A stretch of DNA of 64,000 nt from Blepharisma stoltei (Eukaryota > Ciliophora > Heterotrichea > Heterotrichida > Blepharismidae), in contig CAJZBQ010000028.1 in the NCBI GenBank assembly GCA_914767885.1, positions 372,001 to 436,000 on the forward strand, read 5' to 3'. Every line of letters begins with the position of its first letter. Position 1 is the first letter of the stretch. Under the pieces are notes generated by a model that was not told the DNA's origin, did not search any database, and saw nothing but the letters and a program-made list of their open reading frames with translations. Position numbers and translations under genes: made by a program. This document shows positions 49,055 to 62,368 of the stretch, one piece after another.

Positions 49055-50158
49055 CTACTCAGCTTTTTTAAGTTTTTTCTTAATCTCTTCTTCCATTTCT
49101 TCATCTTTCTGTGTCTTCCTTCCTTCCTCATTCATTTTAGCCTCAAACTGTTTTACTCATTTCGAAACCTTCAGCACATCAACATTTCCAACCTTTGCCG
49201 CTTTATCAACGCTCTTTGTTAAAAAGTAAGTTTCCAATGAATTTAATATTGTGAGTGGATCAACTCCATCCTTATCATCAAACACAGTCTTTATCCTTCC
49301 TTTTTCATTTTTATAAATCCACTCATCCAACGTTGACACAGAAATCCCTAGTTTTTTTGCCGTTTTGTCTTTATTTTTTAGAACGCGATAAAAGTCTAGG
49401 GCTTGTTTAATATCTTTTGCTGTGAAAATCAACTTTATTCTGCTCGGCAAAACACCCAATACTTCGTTTAGTTTATAAACCTTGATGTTTAACTCTGTAG
49501 CAATCTCAGCCTCTGTTTTGCCTTCTTGCTTTAATATTAACGCCCTTTCTTTAATTTTTCTGCATTTTTCTGCAACGTCTGGCTCAGATCTTTCTCATAG
49601 GCCTCAGCTGTGGATTATGTTTAAGTTGCGGATGTCATACAAGTTTTGGATAACTCTTGTTCTTACTCCATTAGCATAAAGTCTGATGACCCTAGCTTTT
49701 AAATCATTAATGCAATTATACTCGCCCAGCTCTTTGTACTCTTCTTCAGTGCTTTTATGGTTTTCTTGAGAATTTTGGCTGGCGATCCTTATACTTGGCT
49801 GCTCTTTTGAGCTTGGTTTTTTATTTTCTTCGGGATTTCTACTTTTTTCTTTGGAGCGGTAGCTTGGAGGAGATGGAGGGGAAGATTCACGAGTTTTGCT
49901 TTTTGGGGCTTCTTCATCTTCTAAAATAATCATAGAAAGGACTTTTTCTGGCATTTGAAGCATTTCGCTGCATTGTTTCAAACCTATATCTGATACGACC
50001 TCTTGGAGTGTTTGTCGGAGCTTTGCGAAACAAGGGGCCGACTCATATGAGACTAATGAGACATAAGCTTCGACTTCTTCTGGGTCACGGTTCATTAGCT
50101 TGCTTACTGAGTTAACACCTCTAAATAAGGCACACATTCCAATATCTCTAGGTCTCAT
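49055..50158 (-). CDS. Repeated helix-turn-helix-like protein, paralogue B (367 aa)
   Basis: ATG 50158 to TAG 49055-49057, aligned with paralogue A along its full length: RPRDIGMCALFRGVNSVSK / DPREIGLCALFCGVEHVSE, YESAPCFAKLRQTL / YESSPCFEKLRTTL, KKLGISVSTLDEWI / RELGISGVIFRKWI. TGA codes Trp at IIHSW, GLW and KVSKW. It has a Ser/Pro-rich linker (SSPPSPPSYRSKEK) that A lacks. The two genes converge, with 131 bp between stops. Their similarity is moderate, so the duplication is old. Family not recognised. Confidence 0.65.
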
Positions 50159-50194
50159 ATTAATTTTATTAAGACCCCTGAAATTTATTCATAG

Positions 50195-50419
50195 CCCAGG
50201 ATCGATAATAGACCGCCCTGCTGGAAAATTTAGGACAGCCCCCTGAAATGATTATTCAGATTAAACTGATGAATCACTTCGGGAAGTTGGCAAATATGAG
50301 CAATATGAGACATTTGCCAACCCTCTGAATCGATTCGTCAGCTTGAGATGGAGAATTAACTCAGAGAGTTGCTCAGAATTTTTCCCACAGGGTGATCTAT
50401 TATCGTGTGTGGGCTTTAT
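50195..50419. repeat. 225 bp fold-back element just upstream of paralogue B
   Basis: Almost the whole segment is self-complementary. Outer arms: GCCCAGGATCGATAATAGAC against GATCTATTATCGTGTGTGGGC. Then CTGGAAAATTTAGGAC against CTCAGAATTTTTCCCACAG, ending in an inner hairpin GTTGGCAAAT..ATTTGCCAAC. TA occurs at both ends. It may be an IES or a cruciform-forming element in the promoter. 50420-50762 holds nothing else that I recognise. Confidence 0.7.
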
Positions 50420-50762
50420 TTTTAAAAAATTTATGAGCCTTCAACAATTAATGTAGTTTTGTTTTAACTTATACCTATAGGTTACCAGTATACCTCAGTA
50501 TTGTCTTTATTAGCTTTAGGCTACCCTCAGTCAACAAAACTGGCTATCCTTAATAGCCTATATAATTTTAAGGTTAGAAGTGGCACGAATGTTAGCTAAT
50601 TATTCAGTGAATAGGCATTTTTATTATCAATTTTTACTAGCCAAATATTTTAGGTTCTGAGTGATATATTGATGCGATTTATGGCCTATTGGTTTTAAAT
50701 TAGAAATTGACAGCTAGCACGCTAATGCTTCGTAGTTAAATTTAAGCAGTTTATATAACAAC

Positions 50763-52310
50763 TTATAATTTTTCTGTCAAATAATCTTTAAGTTCCGCAA
50801 ACGTGATGACTCCATCTCCATTTGTATCAGCCTCATCTAAGAATTTCTTCCATTCAGAGTCTTCTATTCCAGGGATCCCTGCTTTCAGCTCGTCAAGTGA
50901 CAATTTTCCATCTCCGCTTGTGTCATACATTTTAAAGGCTTGTTTTAGCTGAGTTTGATTAATCATAAAATTCCATTCAGTCGTCGCAGTTACGAACTCT
51001 GTGAAATCAATATATCCGCTATGATCAGTATCGCAATTCTTCATAATAGCTTCAATATCCGCAGGAGATGTCAACCCTAATTCTAAGTATCCTTCAATTA
51101 ATTCTTCTTCAGATAATTTTCCATCTCCATTTTTATCTATCCTTTTGAAAATTTTAATTAACTCTTTTTCATCTTTTGCAGTAAAAATTTGGCTTGTTAT
51201 AAAAGTTTTAATTGATTTGGCTATTTTTGATTGATTCTATATAAAGCTTACCCTAAATTTCCCTAAATTTGATAATGCTTCGGTAGAAATCGGATTGGCT
51301 TCTGCTTCATTGCTCAAGTATTTCTCCACCCACGGGTGATTTAATACATCTTGTGCACTTAGCCTTTTTTTTGGGTCCACAGTCAGCATTTTTCTTACTA
51401 AATCTTTCAAGTCATCAGAAGCATTTTCCCAGGCTCCTTTCGTCAAAGAAAACTGTCCCTTTTTTATCAATTTAATATAATCTTTATCATTATCAGCATA
51501 AAATGGAGGTTTTCCACCTATATAATTTTTACATATCATAACATAAAGAATAATCCCAGCACTCCAAATATCGCATTTCTCATCATGTGGCCTATCAAAT
51601 ACCTCTGGAGCCATATAATAAAGTGTTCCATTTGCTGATGTCAATTTTGCTCCCGGATTAAGTCTTTGTGAAATCCCAAAATCAATGACTTTCAAATTAG
51701 CATCTCTTTGAGAAGATTCTAATAATAAATTTTCTGGCTTTAAATCCCTATGAACAATTTCATTTGTGTGGCAGTAATTTATTGCAGTCATCATATCAAT
51801 AAAATATCTTGCTGCTATTTTTTCGTTAAATCCTTGAGTTTCGATGATTTTATCAAACAATTCCCCCCCAGATAAATACTCTGAAACTATATAATAGCTT
51901 TTTCGAGACTCTATTACTTCATAAATCTTCATAATATTAGGATGATCCAATTCGCGTAGAATTTGAACTTCCTCAAGCATTTGTTCATTTGTGGATTTAT
52001 CCAGCTTATCTTTTGGTATCTCTTTAATAGCACGCCTGAGACCAGATCTCTTATCCTTTGCACTATAAACAATTCCGAAGCCTCCTGTTCCTATTTCTCT
52101 GATATTTTCATAAAATTGATTAATATCCCCACTCTTTGTTCGGATAAAGTTTCCTTTACGTATGGCCATAGAAGAATGGCGATTAGGGTTTCTTCGATTA
52201 ATTTCCTGGGGCTGATAAGTAGCGCTACTTTTTTCAGTATCACTAGAAGTATTTAAATCCTTTTTTTGTTTCTGAGGAGTTTCTTCAAGTCTCGATCCAC
52301 AGCAGCCCAT
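50763..52310 (-). CDS. Calcium-dependent protein kinase, CDPK (510 aa)
   Basis: Exons 51252-52310 and 50763-51236; the 15-nt intron (51237-51251) joins LGKFR to NQSKIAKSIKTFI. The N-terminus MGCCGS is a myristoylation plus palmitoylation signal. The kinase domain has GTGGFGIVYSA, AIKEI, HRDLKPENLLL, DFGIS and MAPEVF. The autoinhibitory junction is followed by four EF hands with intact loops: DKNGDGKLSEEE, DTDHSGYIDFTE, DTSGDGKLSLDE, DTNGDGVITFAE. It is a Ca2+-activated Ser/Thr kinase at membranes, typical of ciliates and plants. Length is standard. Confidence 0.95.
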
Positions 52311-52543
52311 TTATTTAAATAAAGAGATTTAACACCATTGCCTTAATTCAGGAATTTTCAAATAAATTTGAAAAATATGTAAGGTCAATAAATCATTTTC
52401 ACTATATATATACATTAGATAATTATTGTTATTTATGAAATATGGAAATTCCTTCAAAAATGTATTGAAGCATTCTACTGCTTCAAAAGCTTGGTGATTG
52501 TATGGCTTTGCAGCCCAATCCCTACTTTTAGGCTAAATAGTTT

Positions 52544-54874
<2,331 letters not shown>

Positions 54875-55091
54875 CTTTGAATTAATTGATGAAAAATAGA
54901 AATAAGTTGTATAAATATCTTCCGAAATTAAAAATCCTCAAAATTATTTATATATAGTCACACATTTTAATCATCTTTAAAACAATAAAGACAATTGATA
55001 TTTATAAAATTATAGAAAATATTTTGCTAATTTGTCTTAGCTCGCATAATTTATGTCTAAATTTTATTTTTCTTCCTTAAAATTTTCAATA

Positions 55092-55784
55092 ATGCAAAAA
55101 ATGCTTACTCCCCCACATCCTTGATCGAACGGCTCGCCATCGTTCGATCAAGGATGGGGGTTAAAAAAAAATTTTTATATATAAAATAAAAAATATATCT
55201 TTTTTTATATATTTTTAAATAAGAGGGTTAAGAATATTTAATAATTATTTTTACAGCAAAAAAATTGAATTAATTTCATAAAAATACCAATTTTTAATAT
55301 TTTGATTTTTTGGTTATCCCTTAAACTGTATAAATTTTAATTTGTTTCTTATTGAATTAAAAATTTTAAATTTTAAAGAATCTCTATTTTTTAGATTATT
55401 GAGTTTTTAAGCCCAGGTTGATGACTAAAGCACTTTGGATGGTTGATTCTGTAGCTTTTTATCGTCTCAAGCCTTTGACAACAACTTCATTAGGCATATC
55501 TTCCAAACTTTTGATAAGTAATATATTTTTATATATATAAAAATTTGCATGATATGAAAATCGCCGATCAAGGAAAGGGGTCAATTTTCCAAATTTTTAG
55601 TAAATCGTTCGATCAAGGATGGGGTGGAGTTAATAAATTTAGTTTTAAATTATCCAAAAATCCTTTCGGCTGGATAATTTTCTTATATCAATATCAGATT
55701 GTTATAAGCTTTCTGCTCCATTTTTTATATAAAGTAGCCTCCCGAGTCATTTTCATCATCGTGATTATTATCCTTATTTTTTAA
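55092..55784 (+). CDS. Small membrane protein (55 aa) split by a third-family MITE
   Basis: MDS pieces 55092-55107 and 55633-55784 give MQKML|NKFSFKLSKNPFGWI, followed by a hydrophobic C-terminal half (YQIVISFLLHFLYKVASRV, IFIIVIIILIF) ending in TAA. Probably one or two membrane spans, ER or mitochondrial. The call depends on excision: only then is there an ATG in frame. Family not recognised; it looks like a tiny accessory subunit. Confidence 0.5.
55106..55630 (+). mobile_element. Third MITE family (CATCCTTGATCGAACG tag), 525 bp
   Basis: Termini: TTACTCCCCCACATCCTTGATCGAACG, then a fold-back (CGTTCGATCAAGGATGGGGGTT). The right end has two copies (GATCAAGGAAAGGGGTC and CGTTCGATCAAGGATGGGGTGGAGTTA). 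It has the same scaffold as the other two families but an unrelated tag. The interior is AT-rich and non-coding. TA flanks are present. Confidence 0.82.
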
Positions 55785-55887
55785 AATTTCTCATAAAGTG
55801 CTTTGTTGTATAGAAAAAAAAACTTATCGAAAATCAGTAATTAATTCCATTTAAAATTTAATTAGCTACAACAATTAATTTGCAACA

Positions 55888-57608
55888 ATGGTAAAAACTC
55901 GCTCAAATCAGACTGCAAATAAAAAAAGCGCAAAACCTGCGGTAAGGAAAGGAAGTAAAACTAAAGAGAAGAAATTAGCAAAAGAAAACCTATCGGTAAG
56001 CAATGTTGATTTCGACCCAAAGTATAAACTATTTGAAGCAGCTACAAAAGGCATTGCTAGCGATATTGAAAAAGGAAACATTTTTCTTGACCAGTTAGAG
56101 CAGCTTTCATGAACATACCCTGTGCTGAAACGAACGCCTTGCCCATTTCAAAATTGTCCAAAGTGCTCGCAACTTTATGACACAAAAGATAAGCTTCCGA
56201 TTTGCCTGCCTTGTGGACATACTTTTTGTAATAACTGCATAAAGAAATGTTTAATAACCCCAGGCCGAGGTTTGTGTCCATTAGACAATAAAGAATTTTT
56301 TTCTCTTATCGATTTCCTGCCAGTAAATTTCGCACTTATAGTTGACATTGAAGAAGTGCCACAGCGCTGCTCGATTCATCGGCTTATTTTGATAGGGTAT
56401 TGCCGTGACTGCAGCAAATTGATATGTGGTAGATGCATGTTTGATCATAAAACTCACAATTGTTTTGATGTAGATTCGGATGAAGCGCTAAAGAAAGCTG
56501 ATTATAACTACGAATTGATTGCTAATTTAGAAGCAAGCTTAATAAAACAAAAGAATATTTGGGCTGAAGAGTTCGAAATGATGAAGGTTTACTTAGGCTT
56601 GATTGAGCAATTTATAAAAAAGTATGACGATGAAAAAATGCTTACTGACATCCTATGAGCGAACAAAACCCATTGGAAAAATCCTTGTTTTTGGATAAAA
56701 AAAACACCCTAAAAAAAGGTTCAAAATAAAAATTTTTGATGAAAAATAATTTGAAGTGTAAGCGATAATTATTATAATGAAATCTCTAGCTAAATTCTGT
56801 TGAATTTTATACAAATTGCAATTTAAAACACAAATTTTTTCAAATTAAATTTATTTTTGTGAATTGTGATTTTAAATTTTGAAAAATGATAAAAATTATT
56901 GAAAAAATCTAACTCCCTCCCTCCGTGTTCGAACAAAACCATTGGAAAAATAGCCGAAAATTCACCCTCTTCAGTGAGTGTGACGAAAAATTTTTGATAA
57001 AAAAATTGATATATAAGTGACAATTATTATAACGAAGTCTCTATCTAATTCTGTTTAATTTTAAACAGCTTGCATTTTTAAAACATAAGTTTTACAAATT
57101 AAATTTATATTTGCTTCTCAATTTTTACAAATTGGAATTTTTGTTAAATTTTGGTGTAAAAAAATTAACCTCCATAAAAAAACAAAAATTTTTTTTATTC
57201 GCCCACAGGGGAGTAAACAAAAATATTTTTTGATTCACGCACCAAGGCCTGGGAGTTAAGGATAAACTTGCTATGGATATGGGACTTAATGATGACAGAA
57301 TCATTAAACTGGTTATCGATCTTAGGCATCTTTTAAATGGAGAATTAAGAGCATTAATGAACAAAATTGCAGAGTGCCTGGCTAAACATGTAGGAATTTT
57401 AGCAGATTTGAAAGCAAACTTTAAACAGATGACACTGCTTGATAGACTTTGCTTATGCTTGGAACATAATTTCGATTTAAATGCTCAGCCAAGTTCTATC
57501 AGTGCTGTAGAGAGATTATATAACGCACTTGAGACTGTAGAAAAATTAAAAGATCCAAATAATCAAAATTATATTTATTTACAATATATAAAAAAATCAT
57601 ACTGGTAA
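55888..57608 (+). CDS. RING/B-box TRIM-like protein split by nested MITEs (368 aa)
   Basis: MDS pieces 55888-56644 and 57259-57608. The N-terminus is basic (MVKTRSNQTANKKSAKP). A RING finger at ~85-130 has CPKC...CLPCGHTFCNNC...CPLD. A B-box follows with CSIH...CRDCSKLICGRC..H....H. A coiled coil spans the IES as KKYDDEKML|KDKLAMDMG and continues to the C-terminus, ending YIKKSYW. TGA codes Trp at LEQLSW. The likely role is E3 ubiquitin ligase. There is no C-terminal SPRY or NHL domain, so this is the minimal TRIM/RBCC layout. Confidence 0.85.
56643..57256 (-). mobile_element. IES in TRIM-like gene: BogoMITE inside BogoMITE (614 bp)
   Basis: The outer reversed element starts TTACTGACATCCTATGAGCGAACAAAACC and ends GATTCACGCACCAAGGCCTGGGAGTTA, both degenerate. 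A second reversed element sits at 56910-57213, TA-flanked (ACTCCCTCCCTCCGTG ... CGCCCACAGGGGAGTAAA). Both contain the conserved middle (TTATTATAATGAAATCTC, TTATTATAACGAAGTCTC). Removal of the whole restores the coiled coil. Confidence 0.88.
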
Positions 57609-57817
57609 GGGCGCTCTCCTATTTACTATAAATTTTTATATTACAGCAAATATAATGCCTATATTTCTTTATAAGTAAGCATAAATAATTTTGATACATA
57701 AGATATATTATTTTAAATCAATAACTCCCTTTAAGTCAACAAATTTTCTTCCCTCTTTATGGAACGAATAAAAACTCTAGATATTTTTTATTCAATTTTC
57801 ATTTACCATTAATTATA

Positions 57818-60800
57818 ATGCTAACTCCCCCTTCCCATCTAAATTGGAACAAAACATCGGTAAATTTCTACTTTAACCCCCCTTTAAATTGGAGCAAATG
57901 TTTTTTTCAATAAAAAATTTTATCGATGAAAATACAATTTTATAAAATTATTTTTACCTAATTTATGTTATGTTATGTTAAGATAAATGTTTAAAGTCTC
58001 TACTTCCAGTAGCGTGTTGGCACAAGCGAATTGGGTGGACTTCCACCTCTGGTACCTCTGAGCCCGGGCCGAAACCCCCGGTTTCTCGGTAGTGGGTTTT
58101 TACCTAATTTAATAGAATATTATATAATAGTTTTAAAATTAAATAGATTAATTTTTTATTAATTCTATTAAAAATTCAAAATATTTGGTTCAATATATTT
58201 TTATAAAATTCCTTAAAATTTTTTTTAAAAAAATTAGCCTACCTTTTAAATTGAAAGAGGATTTTTTGCTCCAATTTAAAGGGGGAGGAGAGTAAGTCGC
58301 TCCGCCTTAAAAATCCTTCAGAAAGGCAGAAGATTCATTTCAGACTCTTTTACGTCAGGAACAAATGCGTGGTATATGGAAAATCTCTTTGACCAATACA
58401 AGCAAAATCCAGAGTCAGTCCACGCCTCCTGACGAGCTTATTTCAAAGGTTTAGAAACTGGGCAAGAAGAACCATATACAGCTCCATCCTCGCTTTCTCC
58501 TGCAGCGTCTCTTACTGCCTCAACACCTATCAGCTCTAACTATATACGTGACGCTCACAAAGCTGTGCTACTACTTCAATCTTTCCAGCGTTATGGGTAC
58601 ATGCTGGCTGACCTCGACCCTCTGAATCTAACCTTAAATGTCAATCGCCATCTGGCTGACGTCAGAATTCCAGGACCAATCCGCCTGGAAAACTACAAAT
58701 TCACTGAAAGTGACATGGACAAAGAATTCGATATCGGCAGCTCCTTGATTTCAGGGTTTTTGTCCTCATCAGGGCCATGGGCTGGGAAGTGGAAGCTGAG
58801 AAACATCATTGACATGTGTAAAAAAGTCTACTGTGGAAAAATAGGCTTTGAATATATGCACATCCCATTCAGAGATGAGTGCAATTGGGTTAGATCCAAC
58901 GTAGAAAAAGAGACTTTGTTTAGCTACTCTGCAAAGGAAAAAAAAGAGCTTCATTATAAAGTTGCTAAAGCGCAGATGCTAGAAGAGTTTTTCCATAAGA
59001 AATTTTCTACTCATAAGAGGTTTGGCATGGATGGGCTAGAAGGAGCAATCTTGGCTGTTGAAGCTGTAATAGAAAGAGCTGCAGAACATGGAGTAACGGA
59101 TTTTGTGATTGGAATGCCCCACAGAGGAAGGCTAAATGTGATGGCAAATGTATTGTTCATGAATTTGGAAGAAATGTTTGGGCTGTTTTTCGGGACTGGG
59201 TATAAAGATGTAGATGAAGGAGATGTAAAGTACCATTTGGGACAAACTGTGGAGAGAGAAATTAATGGGAAAAAAGTTACTATTAGACTATTAGCAAACC
59301 CTTCACATTTAGAAGCAGTTGACCCAGTTGCAGTCGGACTTACAAGAGCTATTCAAAACACCAGACTAAGCAGAAAAAGCGCTATGTGCATTATGATCCA
59401 TGGAGATGCTGCGCTATCTGGCCAAGGTGTAGTATATGAAACTCTACAGTTTGAAGATTTGCATGATTACAGCACTGGTGGAGTTGTACATTTGGTGTTC
59501 AATAATAATATCGGGTTTACTACTGTTCCCAAGGATTCAAGATCAGGGCTGTTTCCAACAGAAGTCGCAAAATCTATTGCAGCACCTATTTTCCATGTGA
59601 ACGCAGATTTTCCAGAAGAAATTGATTATGTGTCAAGATTAGCTTCAGATTGGAGAAATGAGTTTAGAAAATCAGTCTTCGTAGATGTGATAGGTTATCG
59701 TCGATATGGGCATAATGAACTAGATGAGCCTAATTTCACCAACCCAAAAATGTACCAGCTTATCAAAGATCATACCCCAGTCCTCCAGCTCTATACAAAG
59801 AGGCTAGTAGAAGAAGGAGTTTATACCCCAGAGCAAGCAGCAGCAGTCCTTAAAGGGATTAATGATATCCACGAAAAAAGCTTCGTTGAGGCAAAAAAAA
59901 GTGCAGAGTCTTTCGTCCACAAGCCTTATACACTCGAGAAAAAAGAACAAAAGGCTAAAAGTGACCCGAATAGAACAGGTGTAAAAGAAGACATTTTGAA
60001 AGAATTAGGAACCAAAGTAAACACACTTCCATCAGATTTAAAGCCTCATCCACAGGTCGCAAAGCTCTACAAAAATAGGCTCAACGCTATAGAAAAAGGC
60101 GCAGGCATTGATTGGTCCACTGCTGAAGCTTTGGCATGGGCCACTATTCTTACATGTGAAAAATTCCCAGTCAGAATTAGTGGACAAGACGTAGAACGTG
60201 GCACTTTTTCTCAGAGGCATTCCATAGTCCACGATCAACAAGAAGATCGTAAAAAATATTGTCCATTGAGCCATTTAGAAACAAGCCAAGCTGTCTTTAA
60301 CGCGACAAATTCCCATCTCTCTGAATTTGGTGTCCTGGGCTTTGAATATGGCTATTCTATTGTCAACCCGAACTCCTTAATTATGTGGGAAGCTCAGTTT
60401 GGAGACTTTGCCAATGGCGCCCAAATCATTATTGATCAGTTCCTTACAAGTGGAGAGGCTAAGTGGGGCCAAGAATCCGGGCTTGTTCTTTTGCTTCCCC
60501 ACGGCTATGACGGACAAGGTGCTGAGCATTCTTGTGCAAGACTTGGCCGTTTCTTGCAGCTTTCCTCAGAATACCCATATGCGATCCCTGAAAACTTCTT
60601 AAAAGACCGTAAAGAAAACTTTTTCCATAATATTCAAGTCGTAGTCCCATCAACACCTGCCAATTATTTCCACTTTTTGAGGAGACAAATTAAGCGAGAG
60701 TTTAGGAAACCTTTAATTGTTATGTCACCTAAGCGTCTTTTGAGGCATAAAGAAGCAGTTTCAAATATAGGAGAGTTTTCTGAGGACAGAGTGAAGAGGG

Positions 60801-61198
60801 TATATGATGACTGGACACCTGAATTGACGACTCCAAGTAGCGTAAGAAAGGTATTACTGTGTTCTGGACAGCTCTATTATGATTTGGTAGAAGAAAGGAA
60901 AAAGAGGAATATTAATGATATTGCCTTGGTCAGAGTGGAACAGATTTCACCTTTCCCATTCGATAAAGTCAAGTTCGTAGCTGACAAATATGTAAACGCA
61001 CAATTCCAATGGGTGCAAGAAGAACCTCTAAATCTTGGAGCTTGGCAATATGTTTGTCCAAGAATAAAAACTGCTATTGGAAGCAGAGGCGATGACTTAA
61101 CTGCAGTTACTAGAAAACCATCAGCTGCAGCAGCTACTGGTTATTCTTCAGTTCATACAGCGGAGCTATTAGATTTATTAGATAAAGCTATGCATTAA
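57818..61198 (+). CDS. OGDH: Mitochondrial 2-oxoglutarate dehydrogenase E1, IES after codon 2 (969 aa)
   Basis: MDS pieces 57818-57823 (ATG CTA) and 58295-61198. Joined, it starts MLSRSALKILQKGRRFISDS, a mitochondrial presequence. Then come NAWYMENLFDQYKQNPESVHASW(TGA)RAYFKG, the E1 N-terminal region. TPP-binding segments are GMPHRGRLNVMANV, HGDAALSGQGVVYETL and NNNIGFTT; the C-terminal domain has GFEYGYS and LLPHGYDGQG. E1 decarboxylates 2-oxoglutarate in the TCA cycle with TPP and Mg2+. The length is normal (~1,000 aa). Only the first two codons lie before the IES. Confidence 0.96.
57822..58292 (+). mobile_element. IES in OGDH: second-family MITE carrying a SINE (471 bp)
   Basis: Left: CTCCCCCTTCCCATCTAAATTGGAACAAAAC and a second copy (CCCCCCTTTAAATTGGAGCAAA). 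Right: TTGCTCCAATTTAAAGGGGGAGGAGAG. TA lies on both sides. A 131 bp insert (57966-58096) is bordered by a perfect 15 bp repeat TTTTTACCTAATTTA. Excision fuses ATGCTA to AGTCGCTCC in frame. Confidence 0.9.
57966..58096 (-). mobile_element. Short SINE-like insert (131 bp) with perfect 15 bp duplication
   Basis: Read on the reverse strand it begins CCCACTACCGAGAAACCGGG and is GC-rich and foldable (GGGGGTTTCGGCCC). It ends in a short tandem tail (AACATAACATAACATAA). The target duplication TTTTTACCTAATTTA is perfect (57951-57965 and 58097-58111), so the insertion is recent. A tRNA-type B box is not convincing, so the RNA ancestor is unknown. Confidence 0.78.
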
Positions 61199-61208
61199 AA
61201 ATAGAAAA

Positions 61209-62226
61209 TTATTTATGACGTCTCAAAGCATTTTGGATAGTATTTATCCAAAGCATGCAAGTTGCTTCATCCTGGGCACTAAACAACAGCCTCCGCTCTG
61301 CTGTGTATCATTCAATCTCTCTGGTGCTTCATGATATTCTTTCACAGACTCTGCTTTTTTTGCTGACATCAGACCTTTCAGATCTCTCTGGAGATTCTAC
61401 TCTCACAGGTCTCTTCATCAGTTTTCCGTCCTCTACACTTTGTTTTTGGTCATTGACGCTCGTTTTTTGTAACAAAATTTGGCTCATAGGGTCTTCATCA
61501 GCATGTCTTGAGAGCTCAGTCATTTGGTCTTCATCTGTTAAAAATATTTCAAATTGATACAAGTTGTTGGATTTTTTAAGCTTCTGCTGTTTTTCTGGGA
61601 CTTTAAATCTGGCCCGCTTCACATCTTTTATTTGCGCTAATGGGACTAAGCATAAAGGCTTATCAAACCAACATTGGGCTGAGTATTGATTTTTGAAATA
61701 CATAAATTCAAAATAAGTGACTTGGCATCATCGAGATATAAATTGATGGGAAATACCAGGGCGATATCTCATAAGTTCACCTTCTAATAAAACATCTTCA
61801 GAACTCCAGACTGTTGCAAAATCAGTTGGAAATTTTGATGTGTATTTTATAGGAATTTTTTTTTTATTTTTCTAGAATTAAACAAATTTTTTATTAAAAA
61901 AATGCTAGAATTCTAATAACTTTTATAGCTTGCTCATATGGCATTCTTTGGGAAGCTTCTTTATGAGGAGATGGAGGCCGAAGATTAAGAAAGTCAGGCT
62001 TGTTATGATTTTCTGTAATTTCTGGAGATGAAAAATATTTTGAATCAGATTGCATCGTTGAGTTGATTTTTTGTGTTTGATTGTTTTTAGTTGATGCTTT
62101 TTTAGCGAAGGATGTATCGTCTTCTTCTAGAATCTAGCTGAAAATTACTTTTAAAGTGATTTGCGAGACATCAAGAGTGGCTTCGTTTGACTTGTTGCCA
62201 CATTGACACTTTCAGGTGCAGCCCAT
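61209..62226 (-). CDS. PH-domain protein with an intron and a 52 bp IES (316 aa)
   Basis: Exon pieces 62149-62226, 61917-62133 and 61209-61864. The 15-nt intron is 62134-62148. It starts MGCTW(TGA)KCQCGNKSNE; MGC suggests N-myristoylation/palmitoylation. A Ser/Lys-rich linker follows. A PH-like domain runs from WSSEDVLLEGELMRYRPG, ISRW(TGA)CQVTYFEFMYF, CLVPLAQIKDV and YQFEIFLTDE to the C-terminal helix LFSAQDEATCMLWINTIQ. A Ser/Glu-rich insert lies before the last helix. It probably binds membranes or phosphoinositides. It ends 11 bp from the OGDH stop, tail to tail. Confidence 0.72.
61865..61916. other. Very short IES (52 bp) in PH gene
   Basis: AT-rich segment between TA 61865 and TA 61917 containing TAA and TAG in the host frame, with a small inverted repeat (TCTAGAATTAA / CTAGAATTC). 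Removal joins EQAIKV to KKKIPIKYTSKFP in frame. Confidence 0.6.
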
Positions 62227-62368
62227 TTATCTAGCTGTTAATGTGTTATAAGGAGAATAAGATTAATATTTTAGCTTGATTTAAAGCTATTATGACAAAA
62301 ACTTTGTTTTAAGCCAATTTATAATAAATTCTATTAAAATGACTGAATCCTACTAATTCATATTTTGA

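Noticed and set aside
2475-50158. NCBI 'Blepharisma' code with TAG = Gln
   Set aside because: Several genes end cleanly at TAG, and no TAG is needed inside a conserved domain except those removed with introns or IESs.
58030-58096. Hammerhead-like CTGAG...GAAAC pattern in the SINE
   Set aside because: The conserved CUGAUGA core is incomplete and stem III is absent; I treat it only as a foldable SINE body.
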